11,161 nucleotides of DNA from Megamonas sp. UBA1792 (GCA_002315155.1 DCFY01000121.1:8887-20047); one strand, 5' to 3'. Counted from the stretch's first letter, positions 1 to 5,420 are shown. Notes: generated by a model from the letters alone, not told the origin. Made by a program: numbers and translations.

Positions 1-150
1 GATGACGACCACCGTGGACCAGAACATCCACCACAAGATGGCTATGGAAAACCACAGCCACAATATACATTGCGATATGAACATGGCAGACTAGAACGTA
101 TACCACAAGATAAGCATGACAGACCAGAGCATCTAATGATGCATCAATAA
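1..150 (+). CDS. C-terminal end of a His/Pro/Asp-rich protein (5' cut by window)
   Basis: Frame 1 is open from the first base to a TAA at 148-150 and gives 49 residues with no internal stop. The tail is very hydrophilic and rich in His, Pro, Asp, Gln and Arg, with repeated short patterns such as GPEHPP, KPQPQ and RPEH. Such composition suggests a disordered, possibly metal-binding or surface-exposed tail, but no family can be named. A good rho-independent terminator starts about 50 bases after the stop, which supports this being the true end of a real gene. What lies upstream is not visible. I am fairly sure it is coding and cannot say what it does. Confidence 0.6.
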   Translation, partial: DDDHRGPEHPPQDGYGKPQPQYTLRYEHGRLERIPQDKHDRPEHLMMHQ

Positions 151-198
151 AATAACTGAAGCTGTTATTTTAAAAGCAAATTAAATATTGATTCAATC

Positions 199-234
199 AA
201 AACGAGTATAAATTTATTTTATGCTCGTTTTTTT
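199..234 (+). terminator. Rho-independent terminator of the gene ending at 150
   Basis: A 12-bp stem is formed by 201-212 (AACGAGTATAAA) and 218-229 (TTTATGCTCGTT), with one G-U pair and a 5-base loop. It is followed directly by a run of T. The A residues before the stem make it partly symmetrical, so it could also weakly stop transcripts arriving from the right. Confidence 0.8.
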
Positions 235-361
235 ATGTCATTTTAGTATTATGTTTTTGTTCCCCTACGATATAGGTGCCATCCTGGTTATCACCATATA
301 GATATGTTGCGTCACCCAGCTCCTGCTGCATAAGATGATGTTTGGGGCTTGCTTTTTTTAA
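233..361 (-). pseudogene. Remnant coding fragment, C-terminal part only
   Basis: On the minus strand the stretch 361 to 233 is open for 42 codons and ends in TAA at 235-233. It reads like a genuine protein end (…ELGDATYLYGDNQDGTYIVG…), with natural amino-acid composition. The only ATG in frame (331-329) has no ribosome binding site, and a stop codon lies just upstream at 364-362, so the N-terminal part is missing. The fragment points away from the XRE repressor gene and its operators, as a divergently transcribed partner gene would. I do not recognise the family. It may be a decayed gene of a mobile element or a chance open frame. Confidence 0.3.
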
Positions 362-385
362 TTATTCATATCAGCGCTCTTCTGT

Positions 386-412
386 GTACTAAAAGTACAG
401 TACTTTCGGTAC
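386..412. promoter_or_regulatory. Two tandem GTAC-N5-GTAC operators upstream of the XRE repressor
   Basis: GTAC occurs at 386-389, 395-398, 400-403 and 409-412. These make two 13-bp inverted repeats of identical geometry (GTACtaaaaGTAC and GTACtttcgGTAC) separated by one base. A fifth GTAC lies at 457-460, just downstream of the -10 box of the repressor gene, and a sixth at 843-846, after the gene, inside a 12-base copy (CTGTGTACTAAA) of the first operator's left flank. Small XRE repressors of phages and integrative elements commonly bind such short palindromes next to their own gene. That this repressor binds here is inferred from position and symmetry. Confidence 0.55.
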
Positions 413-420
413 AATGTAAA

Positions 421-449
421 TAGGATTTTTTTTAAAATAGTAGTATAAT
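421..449 (+). promoter_or_regulatory. Probable promoter of the XRE repressor gene
   Basis: A perfect -10 box TATAAT lies at 444-449. The hexamer 17 bases upstream (TAGGAT, 421-426) is a poor -35, and a T/A tract fills the spacer. The start of transcription would fall near 456, on the isolated GTAC half-site at 457-460, which fits autorepression. A strong SD, AAGGAGG (476-482), sits 8 bases before the ATG at 491. Confidence 0.5.
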
Positions 450-490
450 TTCCATAGTACAATGTATTCATATTTAAGGAGGACGCAAAA

Positions 491-814
491 ATGATTGGTA
501 AGCGCATAAAAAAACTGCGAATAGAAAATAATCTTACACAAAAAGATTTAGCTATATCCTTAAATCTAACTCCTAAAATGATATCATTTTATGAACTAAG
601 GCAAAGGACTCCGCCTAGCGATATTATTTTAAAACTAGCTGATATTTTTAATGTATCAACCGACTACCTACTCGGTAGAACAGATATTAAAAATCATAAT
701 CAAACAACCGCTGCCCCCAAAACCGATGATTTCATGAATGATTTACCGGAAGAGGCTTTGCAGTCTATTGAAGATTTTAAGAAATTTGTAAGAGCAAAAT
801 ACAAAAAGGACTAA
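491..814 (+). CDS. XRE-family helix-turn-helix repressor
   Basis: This is a 107-residue DNA-binding protein. An HTH_3/Cro-CI domain covers about residues 4-62: LTQKDLAISLNL carries helix 2 and the turn, and KMISFYELRQRTPP the recognition helix. The domain ends in the typical DIFNVSTDYLLGR signature. A short polar linker follows, then a charged C-terminal helix (residues about 82-105, LPEEALQSIEDF…) of the kind often seen in small repressors of integrative elements. There is no peptidase domain for self-cleavage and no adjacent ImmA-like protease. The start is fixed by AAGGAGG at 476-482. GTAC operators upstream suggest it controls its own promoter and perhaps a lost divergent gene. The family is certain, but the regulon is unknown. 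Confidence 0.92.
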   Translation: MIGKRIKKLRIENNLTQKDLAISLNLTPKMISFYELRQRTPPSDIILKLADIFNVSTDYLLGRTDIKNHNQTTAAPKTDDFMNDLPEEALQSIEDFKKFVRAKYKKD

Positions 815-857
815 TACAACAGAAATCATTTGCGAAGCCTGTGTACTAAATAAAACC

Positions 858-878
858 ATTAACTTTAAAAGAGTTAAT
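858..878. repeat. 7-bp perfect inverted repeat between repressor and next gene
   Basis: ATTAACT (858-864) and AGTTAAT (872-878) are exact reverse complements around a 7-base spacer. No T run follows, so it is not a classical terminator. It lies 32 bases before the start of the next gene and could be an operator or a weak mRNA hairpin. In such AT-rich DNA chance is also possible. Confidence 0.3.
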
Positions 879-910
879 CCATAATCTAAAGATAGCGAAG
901 GTAATTAAAT

Positions 911-1222
911 ATGATTGAATTCTATGTTTCTTGTAAGTTAAAAGAAGGAGGCGACAAACATCCGCCTATAATTGCCAACACAATACGGCAATGCTTGTTT
1001 GACAATCAGATTATAACATCAGGAAGGCAGTTCTATATTTATATAAATGCCGAAAGACATAATTTAGATGACTATAAAAATGCAGTTCTCTTGAATTTTT
1101 TATGTAAAATTGACAGGACCCCCGATTTAACCCTTGATGAATTAAATGTATTATTAGAACCTGCTTTTAAAATTTTAAGTGAAAAAAACAAACTGGATAA
1201 TTTTAAAATAAGGAAAATATAG
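911..1222 (+). CDS. Hypothetical protein, 103 residues
   Basis: I do not recognise this protein. It is a small, soluble, mixed alpha/beta-looking sequence with no signal peptide or membrane segment. The first half alternates hydrophobic and polar residues (MIEFYVSCKL; FYIYINAERH), which suggests beta strands. The C-terminal third (LTLDELNVLLEPAFKILSEKNK) is predicted by eye to be helical. Three isolated cysteines (8, 28, 65) form no metal motif. The SD is modest (GAAGG around 897-901, 9 bases upstream). It starts 96 bases after the XRE gene on the same strand and shares its AT-rich character, so the two may form a small accessory unit. The frame is long for such AT-rich DNA and begins with an SD, so I think it is real. 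Confidence 0.6.
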   Translation: MIEFYVSCKLKEGGDKHPPIIANTIRQCLFDNQIITSGRQFYIYINAERHNLDDYKNAVLLNFLCKIDRTPDLTLDELNVLLEPAFKILSEKNKLDNFKIRKI

Positions 1223-1252
1223 ACAGTATCTGAATAATTGTTTGTATTTCTT

Positions 1253-1281
1253 TTGAAATTTGATTATTACGTGATTATAGA
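1253..1281 (+). promoter_or_regulatory. Candidate promoter of the QueG-like gene
   Basis: TTGAAA at 1253-1258 and TATAGA at 1276-1281 are separated by 17 bases, about 60 bases before the start codon at 1342. The 9-base word ATTATAGAA occurs twice, at 1274-1282 and 1295-1303, exactly 21 bases apart (two helical turns). The second copy could be an alternative -10 region or part of a repeated operator. The assignment rests on consensus matching only. Confidence 0.35.
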
Positions 1282-1341
1282 AAACCGGATCATCATTATA
1301 GAATATGGGTAATGCAGGTCCTAAAATAATGGAGGTGTAAC

Positions 1342-2172
1342 ATGAACAAGCAGGATTTAATAAAAATCGCATCGAACTTTGTCGAAAACTCAAAAGATAA
1401 TTATATTTCAAATGAAGTTGCGATTTCTGAAAGTGTTGTGGGAATGAAGATTTTTGAAGCTCCCATTTGGGGTTTTGCTGCTTCTGATGATAATTACTTT
1501 ACATTATTTAAAGAACCTACAGCAATTGGAGAACATTTTTTAGAACCCAAAGAATGGTTACCACACGCAAAGTCTGTAATCTCATTTTTTTTACCATTTA
1601 CAGATGTAGTCAAAAATAGTAATAGCCGTGAAAAACTATGGCCTTCTGAAGAATGGCTGCATGGACGTATTGAAGGACAATCATTTATAAATAAGTTATG
1701 TATCCATCTCCAATCTCAATTGATAAACGCTGGATATAATAGTCTGGTTCCTACTTTAGATAAAAGATTTTGGTCCAAGTCCGGCCTTAACAAGGATACA
1801 CCACATCCTGAAGCATCATTCACAAGCAATTGGTCAGAAAGACATGCTGCCTTTGTTGGTGGACTTGGAACGTTTGGACTTTCTAAAGGTTTAATAACCA
1901 CAAAAGGAATGGCAGGAAGACTTAGCAGCATCATCACAGAATTGTATTTACCGCCTGGAAAAAGAGAATATGAAGACATATATGAGTATTGCTCAAAGTG
2001 TGGTGCTTGTGTTAAAAAATGTCCAGCTAATGCAATATCTATAGATACGGGTAAGAATCACATTTTATGTTCTGATTTTGGAAACATAATACATGAAAAA
2101 TATAAGCCAAGATATGGGTGTGGAAAATGTCAGACAGGGGTACCATGTGAAAGCAGTATACCGAAGCAATAG
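1342..2172 (+). CDS. QueG-like double [4Fe-4S] cluster protein (epoxyqueuosine-reductase family)
   Basis: This 276-residue cytoplasmic iron-sulfur protein resembles the epoxyqueuosine reductase family (COG1600). The central part carries the family-style stretch WSERHAAFVGGLGTFGLSKG (about 164-183) followed by the LSSIITELYL segment. The C-terminal ferredoxin-like module has CxxCxxCxxxCP (C217, C220, C223, C227) for one cluster, and C243, C260, C263 and C269 for a second. It is shorter than typical QueG (about 310-380 residues) and lacks C-terminal HEAT repeats. It is therefore better read as a stand-alone relative of unknown substrate, common in anaerobes, than as proven QueG. The SD GGAGGTG (1331-1337) fixes the ATG. 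No queuosine genes are adjacent, so a role in tRNA modification is not supported by context. Confidence 0.8.
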   Translation: MNKQDLIKIASNFVENSKDNYISNEVAISESVVGMKIFEAPIWGFAASDDNYFTLFKEPTAIGEHFLEPKEWLPHAKSVISFFLPFTDVVKNSNSREKLWPSEEWLHGRIEGQSFINKLCIHLQSQLINAGYNSLVPTLDKRFWSKSGLNKDTPHPEASFTSNWSERHAAFVGGLGTFGLSKGLITTKGMAGRLSSIITELYLPPGKREYEDIYEYCSKCGACVKKCPANAISIDTGKNHILCSDFGNIIHEKYKPRYGCGKCQTGVPCESSIPKQ

Positions 2173-2399
2173 AATGTAAAATAAACACTATATTTATTTG
2201 ATTTACAAATCTTTGTGCGAGGCACCTATTGATATTGAAGCTACCAGCTTCTCATCTAAAAAATTCATAAAGATATCCGTATTGCATATTATGGCGAATT
2301 GTACGTTCATACCTATCTAGTAATTATCAGGACACAATTCATAGAGGAGTATGTCCTCGGAAAAATTTGTCGACCATAAAAATAAGGAAGTGACACACC
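2173..2399 (+). other. Intergenic region with several small hairpins
   Basis: No clear terminator follows the QueG-like gene. TGTAAA (2175-2180) and TTTACA (2202-2207) can pair, and GAAGCT-ACC-AGCTTC (2237-2251) is a tight 6-bp hairpin, but neither has a T run. Nearer the next gene two overlapping, mutually exclusive hairpins are possible: AGGACA (2329-2334) with TGTCCT (2352-2357), and GAGGA (2344-2348) with TCCTC (2354-2358). TTGTAC at 2299-2304 with AATTAT 17 bases on is a weak promoter candidate for the exported-protein genes. Confidence 0.3.
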
Positions 2400-2852
2400 A
2401 TGAAATCAAGACTTATGATCACTGTATTTGTTGCACTTATGATTTACTCTTCCGCCGCATTTGCAGCCCCTTCACCATCCAATTGGAAACTTGCATATAA
2501 AGACAGCAGCGCCGCCTTTTATTTCGATACCAATAGTGTACGAACTGTTGATTCGGATGATGTTATTACTGCTGAGCTAAAAACGGAAATGTCCCCAGAC
2601 ATGGTAAAATTACTAATCGAAAAATGTAAAGATCAATATGACACCTCAAATTGGACGGAAATCAAATACATGGTATCATCAACTAAATACAATCAAACCG
2701 ATAGAACCTTACTTACAAAAAATCATAGATGTTACGATGCTAAGGATAACCTTCTTGGTACAATAACTGACGAAGATAAAAGCTCCGTATCAGCCGGGTC
2801 CGTACAGAGCAAGATATATGATGTGATATTCGACTGGCTATATGCAAATTAA
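2400..2852 (+). CDS. Exported surface-adhesin-E-like small protein (copy 1, divergent)
   Basis: This is a 150-residue secreted protein. A classical signal peptide spans residues 1-22 (KSR basic start, hydrophobic core, AFA cleavage site before A23-P24). The mature part opens with W-K-L-A-Y-K and the FYFDTNSV motif (about residues 41-48). Two cysteines (in IEKCKDQY and NHRCYDA) may form a disulfide. The layout (Trp, then Y/F-x-D-x-x-S, a central variable strand region, a Cys-bearing strand, and a C-terminal helix starting V-x-S-K-I-Y) resembles the surface-adhesin protein E family, and matches the two genes that follow. The SD AAGGAAG lies at 2384-2390. Its function in this organism is unknown. 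Adhesion is only suggested by the family name, and the family match is made by eye. Confidence 0.72.
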   Translation: MKSRLMITVFVALMIYSSAAFAAPSPSNWKLAYKDSSAAFYFDTNSVRTVDSDDVITAELKTEMSPDMVKLLIEKCKDQYDTSNWTEIKYMVSSTKYNQTDRTLLTKNHRCYDAKDNLLGTITDEDKSSVSAGSVQSKIYDVIFDWLYAN

Positions 2853-2951
2853 TCATCTTTTCCCCATGCTTTTCTATAAGAATCGGTTTGTTTGTGCTAA
2901 TTAATTTCTAAATGATACAAAAACAATTTTTATGTAAAGGGAGTTATTGCA

Positions 2952-3470
2952 ATGAAACGGATTTCATTTTTAATATTAGTCTTCTTATTTTTATTTAGTT
3001 GTACAAGTTTTGCTGCAGATCGCTGGCAATTCATTATTTCTAATGCTTCATCTGAATATTTTTTTGACACACAATCCATAAAATATACAAACTTACCAGA
3101 TTCAACAGTAATAGATAAATCTGGCATTCTTGTCAATGTAAAAAGAGTATACAGCATCGAAATGAAACAACATATGCTAACTGCCTTGGTTGAAACTACG
3201 CAATCTGAAAACATTCAATCTCGTACGACTAATGTCGATTACGCTGTAGATGAAGATCTGTATGACATCACCCATAATTGTTTTAAAAAATATTCTGTTT
3301 ATTATTATGATAAAAATAATAAACTATCACACAGGCAATATTATCAGACACAGCCTATAAGTATTTCGCCCAACTCAATTGAAGAAAAAGTTTTTAATGC
3401 TATCGCTGTTTATGCAAAAGATCATGACGAAGAGATAGAGACTAGAAGCAAGGGATTAGAATCTTTATAG
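2952..3470 (+). CDS. Exported surface-adhesin-E-like protein (copy 2)
   Basis: This is a 172-residue exported protein. The N-terminus has a basic start and a long hydrophobic core (residues 6-16). Two export routes fit: signal peptidase I cleavage after SFA (residues 19-21), or lipidation at C17 in LFSC, although Phe at the -2 position is unusual for a lipobox. The mature part begins DRWQF and has YFFDTQSIKY (about 36-45), then KRVYS, VDYAVDEDLYDI, HNCFKKYSVYYYDKNN and a C-terminal helix. It is clearly paralogous to the next gene over the full length, including runs such as EYFFDTQSIKY and KKYSVYYYDKNN. The SD AAAGGGAG (2936-2943) is unobstructed. A large inverted repeat overlaps its stop codon. 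Role unknown, with an envelope location most likely. Confidence 0.75.
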   Translation: MKRISFLILVFLFLFSCTSFAADRWQFIISNASSEYFFDTQSIKYTNLPDSTVIDKSGILVNVKRVYSIEMKQHMLTALVETTQSENIQSRTTNVDYAVDEDLYDITHNCFKKYSVYYYDKNNKLSHRQYYQTQPISISPNSIEEKVFNAIAVYAKDHDEEIETRSKGLESL

Positions 3471-3502
3471 AAACAACTATTTGATTAGTTGCTTCTATAA
3501 AG
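3463..3502 (+). promoter_or_regulatory. Long hairpin spanning the stop codon of copy 2
   Basis: Positions 3463-3479 and 3486-3502 form a 17-bp inverted repeat with a single A-C mismatch and a 6-base loop (TTTGAT). The left arm includes the TAG stop (3468-3470). The right arm is followed by TTCCCCCT rather than a T run, so it is a poor intrinsic terminator. It could stabilise the upstream mRNA, act as a processing site between the two paralogues, or partly terminate. Confidence 0.6.
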
Positions 3503-3510
3503 TTCCCCCT

Positions 3511-3549
3511 CTCCTTTTAGATTTAATCTTCGTCTAAATCTAAAAGGAG
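3511..3549 (+). promoter_or_regulatory. Perfect 15-bp hairpin sequestering the SD of copy 3
   Basis: CTCCTTTTAGATTTA (3511-3525) is the exact reverse complement of TAAATCTAAAAGGAG (3535-3549), with a 9-base loop (3526-3534). The right arm contains the whole Shine-Dalgarno AAAAGGAG, and the left arm mimics the 16S anti-SD. No T run follows, so it is not a terminator. Folded mRNA would hide the ribosome site of the gene starting at 3558. A thermosensor, a binding site for a protein or small RNA, or simple translational damping are all possible, and the sequence alone cannot choose. Confidence 0.65.
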
Positions 3550-3557
3550 TAATTCTG

Positions 3558-4079
3558 ATGAAACGAATTTCACTTTTAATATTAATCCTCTTATTTTTGT
3601 TTAGTTGCACTAGTTTTGCAGCGGAACAATGGCAATTCGTTGTTTCTGATACTGAATCCGAATATTTCTTTGACACGCAATCCATAAAATACGCAAATTC
3701 ACCAGAGACAACAATAATAGATAAATCCAATATTCTTGTCTCGGTAAAAAGAGTATACAGCGCAAGAAGAAAGGACCAGCTAATAAATGCCCTGGCCGAA
3801 ACCATGCACTCGAAAGAGTCACGGTTTCGTATGGTTACTATGGATTACGCTGTAGATGAAGATCTATATAACATCTCCCATAATTGTCTCAAAAAGTATT
3901 CTGTTTATTATTATGATAAAAACAATGAACCTGTTGCACACAAACAATATCCAAAGACAATACCTACAAATATTGCAGCTAACTCAGCCGAAGAAAAAGT
4001 TTTTAATACGGTTGCAGCTTATGCAAAAGCTCACGATGAAGAAATCATGACCAGAAGTATAGAACCGGAGCCTTTGTGA
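3558..4079 (+). CDS. Exported surface-adhesin-E-like protein (copy 3, tandem duplicate of copy 2)
   Basis: This 173-residue protein aligns with the preceding gene almost without gaps. The signal region MKRIS-LLILILLFLFSC, WQF, SEYFFDTQSIKYAN, VKRVYS, DYAVDEDLYNISHNC, KKYSVYYYDKNN and EEKVFN are all kept. The differences lie mainly in residues about 75-100 and near 130-145. As in copy 2, either SFA cleavage or lipidation at C17 would fit. The duplicated unit seems to include flanking DNA: AAGGAGTAATTctgATGAAACG resembles the copy 2 leader, and TATTTGATT occurs shortly after both stop codons. The SD at 3544-3549 lies in a perfect hairpin that copy 2 lacks, so the two copies may be differently expressed. 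No terminator with a T run follows on this strand. Function unknown, probably in the envelope. Confidence 0.75.
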   Translation: MKRISLLILILLFLFSCTSFAAEQWQFVVSDTESEYFFDTQSIKYANSPETTIIDKSNILVSVKRVYSARRKDQLINALAETMHSKESRFRMVTMDYAVDEDLYNISHNCLKKYSVYYYDKNNEPVAHKQYPKTIPTNIAANSAEEKVFNTVAAYAKAHDEEIMTRSIEPEPL

Positions 4080-4112
4080 AAAGTTATTTGATTGCTATCT
4101 GCCACTCAATAT

Positions 4113-4140
4113 AAAAAAGCCGCCTCTATTATGAGGCGGT
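4113..4140 (-). terminator. Strong minus-strand terminator
   Basis: CCGCCTC (4120-4126) and GAGGCGG (4133-4139) form a perfect GC-rich 7-bp stem with a TATTAT loop. On the minus strand it is followed by TTTTTT (A run at 4113-4118). On the plus strand the stem is followed by A residues, so it serves transcripts coming leftward from the rph side, not the adhesin-like genes. Confidence 0.85.
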
Positions 4141-4376
4141 AAAAAAATGCGCATTATTAGAACATATGTACCATGGCGACTGATTTCATGCCAATACATA
4201 AAGATGAAACACAAAAAACTATTTGGTGACATAAGAACAAGCTCTGTAGTCCCCACTATTGTCCGTGAGTGGTAAACATTATCACCCCATGCAAAATATA
4301 ACCCTAAGGCTAAAAGCGCTCGCCTCCTGTGAACATACGGGCAAGCTGCTCCACGCCCATGTATCACATCCTATTA
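4113..4376 (-). ncRNA. Candidate structured RNA or rph 3' UTR ending at the terminator
   Basis: Read leftward, this block contains several hairpins. The largest pairs TGTGA, ACAT and GGGC (4328-4342) with GCCC, ATGT and TCACA (4355-4368), giving 13 pairs interrupted only by small bulges, with a 12-base loop. CCACT (4253-4257) pairs with AGTGG (4268-4272). GGTGA/TTACC within 4271-4286 pairs only on the minus strand, where it needs a G-U pair. The block ends at the strong terminator at 4113-4140. Length and layout would suit a small regulatory RNA such as 6S RNA, but I see no signature of 6S, tmRNA, RNase P RNA, SRP RNA or a known riboswitch. No clear promoter was found, so it may be only the long 3' UTR of rph. 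Confidence 0.3.
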
Positions 4377-4553
4377 TTTTAGGTATTTTTATTACTGATA
4401 TCAGCAAACAAGTGGAACACAAAAGCCCTATAACAACTTAGAAAGCTTATTACCATACATACCCAAAAGACGGAAACAGTATTGCCAAAATCAGGTCATA
4501 GAAAGACCTTCAATGAAAGCAGCCTTGATATAAAAGGTGTTATGAGCATTACT
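4377..4553 (-). other. Gene-free stretch downstream of rph
   Basis: No credible coding frame is seen on either strand. AGGTC (4493-4497) and GACCT (4505-4509) form a weak 5-bp hairpin that, on the minus strand, is followed by GATTTT and could be a leaky terminator for rph. A 10-bp perfect palindrome, CTGATATCAG, lies at 4396-4405. In many Firmicutes the XTP/dITP pyrophosphatase gene follows rph, but no trace of it is visible here. Confidence 0.35.
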
Positions 4554-5303
4554 TCATGGCTCGCGTCCTACTTTCCACACAAGTTCGCCGCCAAGTACAT
4601 CTTTTTCATAAGAAATAAGATCATTGATCCCTTTTTCTGCTTTTTCCAAAAGTGCATCGAGCTCTTTACGTAAGAATGGACGCCCCTCACCTGTTCCCTG
4701 TACCTCGACAAATGCACCGCTTCCTGTCATTACGACATTCATATCAACGATCGCCTTAGAATCTTCCTCATAGCAAAGGTCCATAATTGGCTCTCCTTCA
4801 TGTGATATCCCTACACTTACTGCCGCCAGAAAATCCTTCACAGGAAATACCTTTTCTGGATTATATACACTTGCCAGTGCTTCGACAAGTGCAATATATG
4901 CACCCGTAATCGAAGCTGTACGTGTGCCGCCATCTGCCTGAATAACATCACAGTCAATCATAACTGTACGTTCTCCAAGAGCCTTCATATCAACGACCGC
5001 ACGCAATGAGCGACCAATAAGACGCTGAATTTCCTGCGTACGTCCCGTTACACGGCCACGCATGGACTCACGTGAACTGCGCGTCTGTGTTGAGCTTGGA
5101 AGCAGTGAATACTCTGCTGTAAGCCAGCCTTCACCACTCCCCTTAAGAAATCCAGGGACACGTTCTTCTATACTGGCGGCACAGATCACCTTTGTATTAC
5201 CCACCTCTATAAGTACCGAACCTGCCGGATACTTCAAATAATGCCTTGTTATCTTTACGTGCCGCATATCATCAGCCATCGTACGTCCATCAAATCTTGC
5301 CAT
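4554..5303 (-). CDS. rph: Ribonuclease PH
   Basis: This 249-residue phosphorolytic 3'-5' exoribonuclease trims tRNA precursors at the 3' end, using phosphate and releasing nucleoside diphosphates. It acts in the cytoplasm as a ring-shaped hexamer. The length is normal for the family. Recognisable elements are the N-terminal [35 protein letters not shown] start, [20 protein letters not shown] with [16 protein letters not shown] (about 67-101), and the phosphate-site segment [19 protein letters not shown] (about 117-135). The C-terminus continues to VWKVGREP. The SD AGGAGG (5310-5315) is 6 bases before the ATG. It has its own promoter and a terminator separates it from the upstream gene. A position near murI is usual in Firmicutes, but the usual rdgB partner is absent downstream. 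Confidence 0.97.
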   Translation of the reverse strand: MARFDGRTMADDMRHVKITRHYLKYPAGSVLIEVGNTKVICAASIEERVPGFLKGSGEGWLTAEYSLLPSSTQTRSSRESMRGRVTGRTQEIQRLIGRSLRAVVDMKALGERTVMIDCDVIQADGGTRTASITGAYIALVEALASVYNPEKVFPVKDFLAAVSVGISHEGEPIMDLCYEEDSKAIVDMNVVMTGSGAFVEVQGTGEGRPFLRKELDALLEKAEKGINDLISYEKDVLGGELVWKVGREP

Positions 5304-5333
5304 GTTCTGCCTCCTGAGTTCAAATATATAGTT

Positions 5334-5362
5334 ATATTACACTACTTTTATCAATTGAGCAA
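5334..5362 (-). promoter_or_regulatory. Promoter of rph
   Basis: On the minus strand TTGCTC (5357-5362) and TAATAT (5334-5339) are spaced by 17 bases. The predicted start of transcription near 5327 leaves a short leader before the SD at 5310-5315. The promoter lies just downstream of a terminator for the preceding gene, consistent with separate transcription of rph. Confidence 0.5.
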
Positions 5363-5371
5363 TTTTACAAA

Positions 5372-5410
5372 CAAAAAGAAGAAGAAGGTATTGCTGCCCC
5401 CCTCTTCTTT
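5372..5410 (-). terminator. Terminator of the murI operon
   Basis: On the minus strand AAGAAGAGG (5409-5401) pairs with CCTTCTTCTT (5388-5379) with a single bulged T, around a 12-base loop. It is followed by CTTTTTG (5378-5372). The stem is 9 bp and purine/pyrimidine biased, so it is moderately strong. Confidence 0.55.
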
Positions 5411-5420
5411 ACTTATCAAA

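Noticed and set aside
1716..1979. 87-residue minus-strand open frame inside the QueG-like gene
   Set aside because: It is antisense to a clear protein family with matching cysteine motifs and is a shadow frame.
2180..2320. Open stretch reading …CEAPIDIEATSFSSKKFIKISVLHI… after the QueG-like gene
   Set aside because: No start codon with an SD and no recognised family. The composition looks partly protein-like, but evidence for a gene remnant is too thin.
3463..3549. The two hairpins as a CRISPR or tandem repeat array
   Set aside because: They are two different inverted repeats, not repeated units with spacers.
4120..4139. The GC-rich hairpin as terminator for the adhesin-like genes
   Set aside because: On the plus strand the stem is followed by A residues, not T, so it fits only minus-strand transcription.
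4095..4367. 90-residue minus-strand open frame
   Set aside because: It runs through the strong terminator at 4113-4140, has odd composition and shows no family resemblance. It is a chance frame across structured non-coding DNA.
4259..4441. 60-residue plus-strand open frame in the gene-free block
   Set aside because: No ribosome binding site, no recognisable motif, and it coincides with the hairpin-rich block.
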